In this document: positions 1 to 10,255 of the stretch, one piece after another
How the letters are laid out: the number at the start of each line of letters is the position of its first letter
Position numbering within the stretch: position 1 is the first letter of the stretch
Assembly (NCBI RefSeq): GCF_008831285.2
Contig: NC_045148.1
Coordinates: 21,261,002-21,325,001, forward strand
Length of the DNA: 64,000 bases
Origin: Nymphaea colorata
Lineage: Eukaryota; Streptophyta; Magnoliopsida; Nymphaeales; Nymphaeaceae
Direction: 5' to 3'
Position numbers and translations under genes: made by a program
The notes under the pieces: generated by a model
Database searches by the model: none
Told to the model about the DNA's origin: nothing
Seen by the model: only the letters and a program-made list of their open reading frames with translations

Positions 1-225
1 TATAGGTAACACTATCCAACTAATCATGGAAATACCATGAATAGCGTTACCATAACGAGCCTCCTTCAGAACCGTTTCAACAGAAGCACACAGGAAATTC
101 CTCTCTCTGGCTTTGATACCATGTAAAAGTAAAGAAGGAGAGAGGGAGAGAGAGAGAGAGAGAGAGAAAACAAACATGCACAAGATAGTGTGGTTCGGTC
201 AAGCTCGACCTACGTCCATGGTAAG
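1..225 (-). mobile_element. Copia-type LTR retrotransposon edge: internal start, primer site and LTR end
   Basis: Read on the minus strand, an LTR ends in ...TTTTACA at 122 and is followed at once by TGGTATCAAAGCC (109-121), one mismatch from the usual plant primer-binding site for initiator-methionine tRNA. Bases 1-108 are then the first internal bases, and the element body runs off the left edge. Within the LTR, 188-220 carries the GTGGTTCGG...CCTACGTCC inverted motif seen in the other two LTR edges of this window (9980-10010 and 63,890-63,930). The outer end of this LTR is not resolved. No gag can be read in the 108 internal bases. LTR identity is well supported; Copia assignment is by analogy with the element at 9.7 kb. 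Confidence 0.6.
136..168. repeat. (GA)n microsatellite inside the LTR
   Basis: A run of GA/GGA dinucleotides directly after the LTR terminus. It accounts for the Glu-Arg-rich open frame here, which I do not treat as coding. Confidence 0.85.
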
Positions 226-726
226 CATCTCTCTTTCCTTATTTCTTCACTCAAATACAAGAAATTTCAACACGCACAATGGAAGGGATACAAGAGTCAA
301 ATAGTATGTCAGCCATGTCTATCTACATCCAAATTTTTAGGACCTTGATTCATACTCAATTTAAATTCATTCCTTTTATAATTGATTCTAACATCTTTGG
401 ACATTGCTGGCATGATCTCTTTCCCTTTATCGTGATCAACATTAGATTTTCTTTTCTTCAATGAACATTCGATATCGCTCGGTAGAGAGTGTTCACAGTG
501 GCTGTGCATGATTGGAAACTCCTGCTCTAACAATGACAGCCACAATTATATTTTCTTTAATAGACATTGCAGCATTAAACGGTTTTGTCATTTGGCATTC
601 CCTGTTTCTGTCAGTTTGGCTTGAAAACAGCAGGATAACCATGAAGTTTGTGGCACTTATCCCTAGTATGACCAAGGCCTTGGCAATAAGTGCATTGCGG
701 GCATCTTTGAAATCATTCCTTGGCGA

Positions 727-1476
727 GCTTTTTTGTTTTTTTGTCCTGCTCATAACGTTATCTCATTATCTCATAAATATTTTTTTTATTTCATAAACAT
801 TATCTCATACTTAGGTTTAACATTATCTCAAACATCCGCCCATTATCTCATTATCTCATTTTCTCAAAAGCATTATCTCATATTTATGTTTAGTCTTATC
901 TGATACATCCATCTATTATCTCATTATCTTTCAAGTGTTTTATTATCTCATAAAGATCAACACATACTTATGTTTAGTGTCACCTCATATATCAATTAAC
1001 TCATATCTCGTAGATGTTTTGTTTTCTCATAAACATTATCTCTTACTTATTTGTTATTTCATACCTATTTGTTATCTCATGCATATGCATATGCAATGTT
1101 TGGACATGAAATGAAATTTGCATATTTGTAGTATGGTCCACATCCAGCGTACACTCGTTGCATACACAAAGCGGCAGACAAAGCTCTCTCTCATACTCTT
1201 GAATGTTGTACTTTTCACTATTAAATGTTTTTGTGTGCATATTTGTTCTTGAAATCATATATTGAATCTCTCATTTAATGTAGTTGTGAGACAAGACTTC
1301 AAATTACTTAACATAAGCTGGAATAAGTCAATAGTATTATTGTTTGGGAAACTTTCCCAAGTTCTCATCCCAACTTCCCTTTTCAGGTGATTGCAAATAA
1401 AAGGGCTGGCAATGTGGCTGGAGCATTCCTGAGATGGCCTTGTTATGCCAAAACCGGTCAACGATGTACCAGAATT
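727..1476 (+). repeat. TTATCTCAT-rich dispersed repeat, copy 1
   Basis: A 750-bp segment that recurs in the same orientation at 7707-8480. Its first half is made of short irregular repeats of TTATCTCAT and TCATAAACATTATCTCAT; its second half is unique sequence ending in a conserved stretch around 1385-1460. The minus-strand frame at 1043-1258 is kept in both copies but has no recognisable domain, and its conservation is explained by the duplication. No terminal inverted repeats or target duplication were found, so the class (MITE, Helitron derivative or other) is unknown. Confidence 0.75.
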
Positions 1477-4079
1477 TTAAGGACTGGAATCAGGAGAATT
1501 TATGCCTTTTATTCTAAGATTTGACTCGGTTGCTTGTTCAGTGTATCTTCTAAATAATAGTGGTTTGTTGTCAATATAGTTTGTAATGATGCTTAATAGT
1601 ATACAAATTATGGATGTTCGAAAAATTATTTCCCTTTGCTATGTCTTCAATAAAAATTTGCCTTCAATAAAAAAAATTGGTCTCAAAAGTTTAGGTTCAC
1701 ACCATCTTTAATTTTTTTTTCTAACAATATTGTACATTAATTTATGTAATAATGTCTTTGAAATAAATATTGCTTGAAACACTTGACACATGGTTCCACA
1801 TGACTTTTTGCTTGCTTGATGTAAATTTTTTTATTTTTCATGTTACGTGCGATCCTTCTCATTGCAACTTTCGAAGTAGGATTGTGAAAAGATAAAAAAT
1901 AAAACCATGTTCCATCCATAGCATTTGAAGATATGAAATGATCTTTAATTGCGGCAATCAAATCTAGACATACATACGCCTTGCATTACTGCAACAAGAA
2001 CGTGATGTTCACATTGAACATGCATCCAAGAATGCAACGTTTTGCAAAAAAATGGCTTGACAAAATCAATAAAATTGAAGGATAAATATGAGATGTTTTA
2101 AATGACAGTAGTGCATTAGAAAATGACTGAGTTACCTGTAAAATGTGGATCTGTACGTGGGTAGGAAAGAAGGAAATCAATAAAGCTTACAAAGTGGGTT
2201 TTAAAATTTTGAACTCTCTGTGTGTTGGTTACTTATTTTCATGTTTACCGTATACATGTCATTTACTTGGACCATCTGATGTATGGAGTAGTTTGCGGTG
2301 AAATAATGCATGAATTAATTTAAGTTCTCCTTCCTAGACATTATGTGGGGTATTATGTTCCATAAAAAAAATAGACTCTACAATTGTGATTTGCAACCAG
2401 TTCAGATGCAGATGATTTATCTCCAATTTGGTTGAATGAATTGTGAAATTTTGAACAGTATTATAAATTAAAAATCATATTTTTCTCAAAATGCAACATA
2501 TTAAAACAGTGCATATATAACAAGTTCCAATTAGTGCCTCCATTTGGATCTGGTTGCAGCAACAGCTTGTTGGGAGTACGCCTCCTACCTTTATCATTTA
2601 GGGAGCAGGTTGTTTCCCCATGTTTTACAGTGAAAGAGAGTAATGCCCAAAGCGCCTCCATTTCATGTGAATTTTATTCTTAACGCAGCTAATAAGCTGA
2701 GTTTATTTCTATTGAGACAAACACTTGTAAATTTTTTTCTTCAAATCTGTGGGGCCTTTCTTTTCTTGCTGAGTGATTAGCTTGCATGGGGACACTGGAG
2801 AACAGATGAAAGAAAAATTACAGACAATTAGGAAAAGGGAGTCATTGACGGTGGCAAGCTTAACCCATGTGGCAAACTTAACCCATGGAAAGCAAAAAAA
2901 ATAAAAGATAAAATAAAGAGAAGAGTGAAATCCATGTGGCAAACTTAACCCAAGGAAACCCTTTTAAAAGTAGAAATCATATCAAATCTAAAAGTAAAAT
3001 TTTGGATCACATATCTGATAAGGAACGAAAAAAAAATTGTCAAAGCTAAAGGGCTTACTGTACATTTTGTAAACTTCGACTCACACAAAATAAGAGTTGT
3101 ACCACTCACTGTTTTATCACAAGTTGGAAGAATAGTTAGTGAGGATGTATTGTAGACTTAAGCCACACTTAGGCTGAAACCTTGTAAGTTAATATTTGGT
3201 TACGTCTCTCTCATTTACCTCCTATATTGTGACTTCGTAGCAAGGCTCTTTAAACCTATAATACATATTAAAAGGAAAAGAAAAAGAGAATCAAGCAGGG
3301 TGTTGCAGTTGTGTAGCCTCCCTTGCTTTGCCTTACTTAAGAGGGAGAGAGTCTTTGTTCGGCTAAGGTTCAACTTGTGATTGGTGAAAGCCTTAGAATG
3401 AGGACAAATCGAGTGAGAAAAAGCCATGGGTTTGACCAGCAGAGTGCTGTTGGTGACCTCGCTAGTGGTTAGAGTCATAGTAGGACTCGCAAACAATAGA
3501 TGGTCAGAGCATGGCCCCACTTTCTTAGTTCACCATTTAACCCTTAGAAAAATTAAACGAGGGAAAAGATGAGGGAAAATTAGGAAAATTGTGCCAATAA
3601 GGGGTGTTACACCTTTATGAAATAATTTAGAACCCCTCCATACTTTTTACAAATGTTTTAAATAGGGCTGTATGTGAAGTTTTTATATGTATTTGGTAGT
3701 ATGTGTATAGCCAACAATGAATGGATTATTTGGCCTAGCCATGATATGGCCGAGTTACTCAATTGGTCAAGGTGGCATGACTTCTAACTCAATCGGTCAA
3801 GGTTGAGTAGGGGTCAGTGCTCATTATCTAAGTCATTTTATTGTTTTGCAACTGAGTCTATCTTCTATTTTTGAGCATGCCAATTGTTAGAAACACTTTC
3901 CAACTTCTTCACTTAAGGGCCAATTCCAATGTAACCCTTTCATTGATAAAAAATAAAGAGATAGTAATAGAAAGGGACACACATAAAAGAGACAAAATTG
4001 GTTATCTCAAACAGCGCAAAAGGGCTCCCTACTTACCTAGGTTTGGTACTCAAGGGATTTTCCATTAGATTATGTTCCT
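1477..4079. other. Intergenic sequence without recognisable gene
   Basis: AT-rich sequence with frequent stops in all frames. Two things stand out. An 18-bp stretch at 2276-2293 also follows directly after repeat copy 2 (8481-8498). A 17-bp word, GTGGCAAACTTAACCCA with small variations, occurs three times between 2850 and 2953. Nothing else can be supported. Confidence 0.5.
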
Positions 4080-6330
4080 TACGCATCCAAATGCAACGTG
4101 TCTAAGGAGGTGTTGCTTCGAAGAAAGGAAAATCTCATGCTATGTGCATTCAACAAGGACAAACCATCTCCCATTTTCCCATGTCTTTTCATGGTCGCAT
4201 GAGGACAAGAATTGCTGATTGCATAATAAATGCCAATACCTCTAATAAGGCCAAGGGTATAGGCTTATGGATAAAGTCATCCAACAACACACCTCCTCCG
4301 TATGCTAAAACCATGAGGATCTGCCAATGACATTCATGATGTGCACCCATAATTTGCCAGTGATCTCCCAATTGATGTTAGCATCAGTGTCACAAAAGAT
4401 GTTGTTTCTTAATTTCTTAAATATCCCAAAGGTCATGGGTAGACTAAGACGCTAGACAAGCTAAGACCATTTTACTATAGAGATCTCTTCCACCATCAAT
4501 GGGTTGCCTCTTGGACACTTCTTCATTTTGGGATGTTTACATCAAACTTATGCCCAAGTACCTTCACCATTTCTTTGCACATCAATAGTGGATAAAGACA
4601 TGATCTTCTGTTTCAATTTGTCTATCATAGATCACACATTGGTTGGCTAAGGCATAGCCAACTCTTTGTGTTCTATCATAAGTCTTATATATACCTCCAT
4701 AGCCAAAAAAGGTGCACCATTTAGCTCTAGAAATGGCAACATTCTTTCACATTGTAAGTTTACTTTTGTCTAATACCTTGTGAAGACAATTCACTTCATA
4801 GGTGCCTGGGTGGTGGACCGTTGCTACTTCTTTGTCTCCCATGATCAAGATTCCCTTGTCATAAAGGAAACTAGTATGCTGAATGGCATATGAAATCCAA
4901 TGCGAGTTCAATTTTGACTAGTCTCTTGTTTGTGACTACTGTTCATCTCATAAAGGGAGGCCTCTAGGATCAAGTTGTAAAAGAGAAAGTTTTTATTATA
5001 AATAAGGTATTCTACTATGCCCAATCCCAACTCTTTGACGATAAATGGGTGGTCTTGCTATTATCCACCATCCATTGAATCAGATGATTAATGTCATTCC
5101 AACCCCACAAGATGCTTTTGCATAATCAGGAACACTGGGACTTTACATGACACGTCAACATACTATCAGTCTTTAAATATTTGTTTCGCAGAAACAATGC
5201 CCACAACAAGCTTATTGTTCTTGCCTAGAAGAGCAAAAAGATCATGTGTGCTTTGTATCGGAAATGTGAATTTCAAACTGGAACACTGGCTTCCTTTAGC
5301 TGATGAGGGGCTTTTTTTTGTTCTCAATGTCAGCCTATAGAAAATGACAGCACAATCTTTCAACCATTACCATAATAGACCTGGCCAGTCAGAAAGCTAT
5401 CATCTAGTAGCTGATGATTTGATTCAAAACATAACAATTAAATATTGTATATCAGAGTATGAAAGGATTTTTTTTTTCATCCTACTTTTCTCCACTTTCC
5501 CAGCAAGGCAGACACAAGCTTTTAGGGTTCATTTTCTTCAAGAATAGAGAGATGCCATGGTAAGTTTTGGAGAGAGTCAACTCTCAACTGAGGGTTTTGG
5601 AAGTAAACTAAATTCTACGTTCATTAACATAAAACAGGATGAATGTAGATTTCTGGTTATTCATGAGCATTCCAGCTTCACTTTCCAATTCTCTAAGGAT
5701 ATTTCAAACTTCTCCCACTCTATTTTATTGCCCTACAAAAAATCATTGCACCTACATAAATGATACCTAGAATATTTGCCTAAACCCTCTGAATTTAGAA
5801 AATTTGATTTTCATATTGAGAGCCGACCATTTGAGCTTACGCAAAAGAAAAAAATTGAACCACAACTGTGAAAAAGATAGAAGGATAGGGGATCTCCCTG
5901 ATAAATCCCCCTCTGACTATAAAAAAAATAAGAAATAAAAAAAATTAAAAAAAAAACTTCATTTCTTCCATTAATAATGAGAGCATATGAATTTGTTTCT
6001 TCACATGTCATTACCTTAGAAACCCAATTATCACAAAAACCAAGGTGGTGTAGGGCTTTCCTAATGAAGTTTCATTTAACTTTGTCATACACCTTTGACA
6101 TATCATGGTTCAGAAGCATTGATTGGCAGTTATGGTTAGCTAAGACATTAACCATCTAGTTGCATCCAAACCTATTCATGAATATGTTTATTAGGCAGAA
6201 ATGCTCCCTGATAATGATTAACAGTTCTAATGAGGATCTTTTCCATTCTAGCTGCCAGGACTTTTGAAATGATCTTGTAAATGCTATTGCACAATGCTTT
6301 GAGCTGAAACTGCGTGTTGTTGGAAGCATT
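4080..6330 (-). pseudogene. LINE ORF2 remnant: reverse transcriptase and C-terminal zinc-finger region
   Basis: Read on the minus strand, pieces of a plant L1-type reverse transcriptase follow in order. Near 6170-6300 there is an IYKIISKVLAARMEK stretch and an AFLPNKHI block. Near 5990-6130 a DMSKVYDKVKW-like block corresponds to RT motif A. At 5860-5960, inside the 5811-6011 frame, RGIYQGDPLSFYLF is motif B. At 4580-4760 RAKWCTFFGYGG...ANQCVIYDRQIETEDHVFIH is the zf-RVT region found after plant LINE RTs. The blocks lie in different frames and are broken by many stops and indels, so the element is long dead. Motif C (YADD) was not found. The 3' end near 4080 is approximate. Confidence 0.75.
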
Positions 6331-6399
6331 AGGAGTTTTACATTATAGTCCTCCATTAAGTGAGACATTGTCTTGCATCTTGAGAAAAATTTTATTTGT

Positions 6400-7240
6400 G
6401 CTTTTCATTCAACTCTTTGTGATCGGACATCATCATAATTGCCACACTTCAACTCCACCATTGGATGGAACGTTAAGGAAAGTAGTATCTCCACACAAAT
6501 TCGAGCATATCCTATCTGCAGTTCAACCTTTGTGAAGGGATCGACTTCCATTCACTCCCCACCCAGCACCCTGGCTACACCCGTTTGTTCCATAGGATGG
6601 ACACCAAACAAGAAGTCTCTACTCACTAGGGGATTTCAAGGGACTCCCCAATATAGAGGTCCATTATAAGGATCCATCTACTCGCAAGCAGTTGACCTCC
6701 CACTCGCTATGCCTGTTTCCTCATAATGACAACAAGTTCTTCACTAGAATCTACTTTTACTAGGTAATGACCATTAACGACAAAGGAAAAGTGAAGGTGG
6801 TGAATCTCATATCAGGGAGAGCGAAGTCCAACGATAAAGAAGCCAAGATCCATTGATCTCCTATTTGCTCCACCTGCGAAGTAGGCTATGGTAATGTATT
6901 TGTAGGATTTCTTCATCTCCTCTAGATCTTCCTCAAAAATGATGACATGGGGTTGCCCAGTAATTGTATGCACTTCTAATTCTTCTTGGTCATCATAGGT
7001 TTCCATCGCATGCCTATTGATAGCTTTTACCATATTTGAGAGTTGGATTGCCGCATTGATTGCAGCTGCTCTCAAGTTGAGTATGTGAGACAACCCCTTC
7101 ACAATCACCTACCCTTGAAGCCTCCTGCTTGGAGACATTGGACTCCTCCTTGTCGGTTCCCTGGATCAAGGACCACCTCATGGTCTCCACTGGCATCTCT
7201 GGGATCATCATCCAGGGTGGGGGCCTTACGTCCTCACAAT
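6400..7240 (-). pseudogene. LINE ORF1 remnant (DUF4283 gag-like domain)
   Basis: Directly upstream (on the minus strand) of the RT remnant. Near 6480-6540 the frame KVELQIGYARICVEI is the hallmark end of the DUF4283 domain found in ORF1 of plant LINEs. Near 6730-6800 VVNGHYLVKVDSSEE matches the middle of the domain, and 6812-7108 holds an open stretch leading into it. The frame shifts several times. Order and strand agree with ORF2 at 4080-6330, so both belong to one element. The apurinic endonuclease that should separate ORF1 from RT is missing: only about 100 bp lie between the end of DUF4283 and the RT core. Confidence 0.65.
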
Positions 7241-7706
7241 TGTTGCATTGTCTCCTAGAAGCATAGACAGGGGAAAGAGAGAAACGAAAGACCCTATGAA
7301 AGGAGCTCTAATAAAAACACTAGGAGAGCTTCTCCCTCCTATGACCCTACTAGATTTTCTAAATGACCAACTAAATTTGGACAAACATAATACCAGAATA
7401 CATAATACCCACAATTAATTAATAAGCGGAACTAAAACATATTTGCAATAATTTCATATACATGATAACTATTGCATGCATGCATACTAGCATTTATGCG
7501 AAACTGGTTACCTGTGTATGAAATTTTTAAGCCATTTTTAATAATGACAAAACATGCCCATGATTATTAAAAAAAAAGAAACTCTTTGTAGGGAGAAAAA
7601 GGAAGACCACAAAAAGAAAATTTTAGGATTCGGTAAAGATAAAATTTATCAGTGTATATATATATATCATTATGGTTAAGATACCCCTTTAACTAGTAAA
7701 AAAAAA
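7241..7706. other. Intergenic sequence without recognisable gene
   Basis: AT-rich, with a short (TA)n run near 7655-7668. No motif or gene seen. Confidence 0.5.
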
Positions 7707-8480
7707 GCTTGTTTGTTTTTTTGTCCTCCTCATAACGTTATCTCATTATCTCATAAATATTTTTTTTATCTCATAAACATTATCTCATACTTAAGTTTAA
7801 CATTATCTCAAACATCCATCTATTATCTCATTATCTTATAAATAATTTATTTTCACAAAAGCATTATCTCATATTTAAGTTTAGTCTTATCTGATACATC
7901 CATCTATTATCTCATTATCTTACATGTGTTTTATTATCTCATAAAGATCAACTCATACTTATGTTTAGTGTTACCTCATATATCCATCGGTCCGTCCATT
8001 AACTCATATCTCATAAATGTTTTGTTTTCTCATAAACATAATCTCCTACTTATTTGTTATTTCATACCTATTTGTTATCTCATGCATATGCATGTGCAAT
8101 GTTTGGGTGTGAAAGAAAATGTGCATATTTGTAATATGGTCCACAACCAGTGTACGCTCGTTACATACGCAAAGCGGCGGACAAAACTCTCTCTCATATT
8201 CATGAATGTTGTACTTTTCACTGTTAAATGTCTTTGTGTGCATATTTGTTCTTGACCATATATTGAATCTCTCAGCTTCATGTAGTAGTGAGACAAGGCT
8301 TTCAAATTACTTAACATAAGCTGGAATAAGTCAATAGTATGCATTATTTGGGAAACTTTCCCAAGTTCTCATCCCCATCTTCCCTTTTCAGGTGATTGCA
8401 AATAAAAGGGCTGACAATGTGGCTGGAGCATTCCTGAGATGGCCTTGTTATGCCAAAATCGGTCAATGATCTACTAGAAT
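7707..8480 (+). repeat. TTATCTCAT-rich dispersed repeat, copy 2
   Basis: Direct copy of 727-1476. It holds a longer repeat-rich first half (an extra CATCTATTATCTCATTATCTTATAA-type segment near 7815-7855) and small indels throughout. It is followed immediately by 18 bp that in copy 1 lie about 800 bp further on (2276-2293). That suggests either an insertion behind copy 1 or a deletion behind copy 2. Confidence 0.75.
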
Positions 8481-9472
8481 CTGATGTATGGAGTAGTTAC
8501 CAAACAAGCAAGAATGAACATTTTAGAAGAAAAATACAACATGACATTTACAACCATTAACAATTGAAAGACCGTGATTCTGTGGTTGTTTGTACAACTG
8601 GAATGAAAGAAAGGAGAGAATTAGCAAAAAAAATTGGCAACAACGATAATGAAAAAATGAAAACATTAATTAGAAGGAAGCTATATACATTTCTATTTCA
8701 TTTGGAAGACTGAGACAGTGCTGGCTTATTTTTCTCTTGTGAATGACATAACCGTGCCCAATACGATTAATGGTTGACATTTTGAGTATGGGGCTCTCTT
8801 ATAGAAATTCTAATTTTTGAAGGTGCACAATATATATAAATAAGTAAATAATTGTAAGAAATCTATGTAAAAATAAATAAAAATTTTGTTGTTGGCATGG
8901 GCAACTGGCCATGCCAGCATATATGTAGATCTGTTACTGCATTCAACAGCCTTGAACCCAGGGATGAGGGAATGGGTGTGAGGTTTCAACCTCTTATCAA
9001 ATTACCAAAAACAGATGAAAAGAAAAAGAAGAGCCTGTGTTAGAACTACAAGATAAATGACGAGAATTTACCTTGTGGGCCCCACTTTGATGAGGATTAA
9101 GCTTCTCCATAGATTTACCTCCGCCTCCATGGATACATCCACAAAGATGCAACTTTATTATCTTTTATGAAAAGCCTCTAATTGGTGGCGAGCAGTCAAA
9201 TTTCTTCTGCTAGGGAACAACGGAAAATGAAACTCAGGAGATGTACACATACATATGAACTGAGAAGATGTTTCCTCTTTAAATTCCAAAAATTCCGCCG
9301 CTGAAGTGCAGTAATACTTTAAATTTTGAAGCTTTAGGACTCGTTAGGCAAACAAAACACTATGTAATTATTTCATAAATATAAATATGCACGAAACAGT
9401 CCTACATCTACCCCTGCCTTCAGACCATAAGGTGGAGAAACAGCCAAAAGAAGCTGGCCGCCTTAGGAACAA
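8481..9472. other. Intergenic sequence without recognisable gene
   Basis: No coding frame of note. A short hairpin, GGCATGG...CCATGCC, lies near 8895-8916. Otherwise unremarkable AT-rich DNA. Confidence 0.45.
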
Positions 9473-9660
9473 GGCCTTAGAGGTGCAGGCAGCAATGGCT
9501 TTCTTCCTTGTTTTGCCTCCAAGGTTCAGGATGAAGGGATTGAGAAACAGCATTGCAGACATATGAGGTAATTTGCATGAAGCATACCTTCAAAGATGTG
9601 AGCTATATCGCACTTGCCGCCCGTTTCTTTCCTTCTGCATATATGTCATCTGCTAACACG
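9473..9660 (+). repeat. Dispersed repeat, inverted partner at 21,390-21,600
   Basis: The stretch around 9500-9655 (containing GGTTCAGGATGAAGGGATTGA and CATATGAGGTAATTTGCATG) recurs on the opposite strand at 21,390-21,600 with about the same spacing of the two blocks. At its right end it abuts the Copia gag fragment at 9667, where the gag frame meets a stop. The identity of the repeat is unknown. Confidence 0.7.
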
Positions 9661-9666
9661 CCTGAG

Positions 9667-9789
9667 CTATACTCCAAGAAAATGTTGCAGGCTCGTTGGA
9701 GCCAGTGCGAAGGGAAGCATTGATTCAGTGTGGGCTGACGGGCGAGAACCACCAGAACCGGTAGAAGAAGAACTTGAGGAGGCAGTCAT
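9667..9789 (-). pseudogene. Copia gag N-terminus, truncated
   Basis: On the minus strand an ATG at 9789 opens a 40-codon frame beginning MTASSSSSSTGSGGSRPSA, a Ser/Gly-rich start typical of plant Copia gag. It goes on through LQHFLGV to a TAG at 9667-9669, where element sequence ends and a different repeat (9473-9660) begins. It lies about 130 bp downstream (minus strand) of a primer-binding site, the expected place for gag. Only the very start of gag is left; no protease, integrase or RT follows. Confidence 0.65.
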
Positions 9790-9922
9790 GAGATCACACG
9801 CCAATACCAAGCAGCAGCAAAAAAATGAAAGACGTGAGAAATGGAATGGCTCGTGCAGAAGGAAAATTTCCTAAGGATTTGGTGAGGCAATACCAGGATG
9901 AGCTTTGTCTTTTTTAAAATAA

Positions 9923-9934
9923 GCTCTGATACCA
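9923..9934 (-). promoter_or_regulatory. Primer-binding site for initiator-Met tRNA
   Basis: Minus strand TGGTATCAGAGC, the standard plant Copia primer site, directly beside the LTR end at 9935. Confidence 0.8.
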
Positions 9935-10255
9935 TGATAGAGCAAGAGAGAAAAGGAAAAATAGGTGGGCGATACAAATTATAGAGGTTCGGTTATTTGA
10001 CCTACATCCTCTCTCTCATACCAATTTTTCATGTATTTTGGTATCAAGTTCCATTTTCTGTTATATGTTTACAGTTCTCAACGTGACACTTATTTTTCTT
10101 AAGAAAAGATTTTCAACAGTGTATTTTCATTCAACTCTGATTTTTCATGAACGTCGGATTCATGCCCACTTGCCTCTTCTCTCTCTCTCTTTTCTTTTCC
10201 CCTTTATTTCGTCCGATTATCTCATCCGGTGTTGGCTTAGTTAAGCATGTCTCAA
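9935..10255 (-). mobile_element. Copia-type LTR (single, outer end approximate)
   Basis: Begins (minus-strand 3' end) with TG at 9935 next to the primer site. It carries the TTCGG...CCTACATCC motif at 9980-10010, shared with the other two Copia-type LTRs here, and a pyrimidine-rich stretch at 10,165-10,205. The far end near 10,255 (..TCTCAACA) is a guess, as no target duplication was recognised. Together with the gag fragment it is the 5' end of a minus-strand Copia element cut off at 9660. Confidence 0.55.

Noticed and set aside
1043-8344. Minus-strand frame shared by 1043-1258 and 8046-8243 as a conserved protein
   Set aside because: It lies in the duplicated TTATCTCAT repeat; no domain, and the changes do not favour silent positions as far as can be seen by eye.
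9614-9874. Plus-strand frame with an acidic PPEPVEEELEEA stretch as a host exon
   Set aside because: The opposite strand is the Ser/Gly-rich Copia gag start beside a primer site, which explains the sequence.
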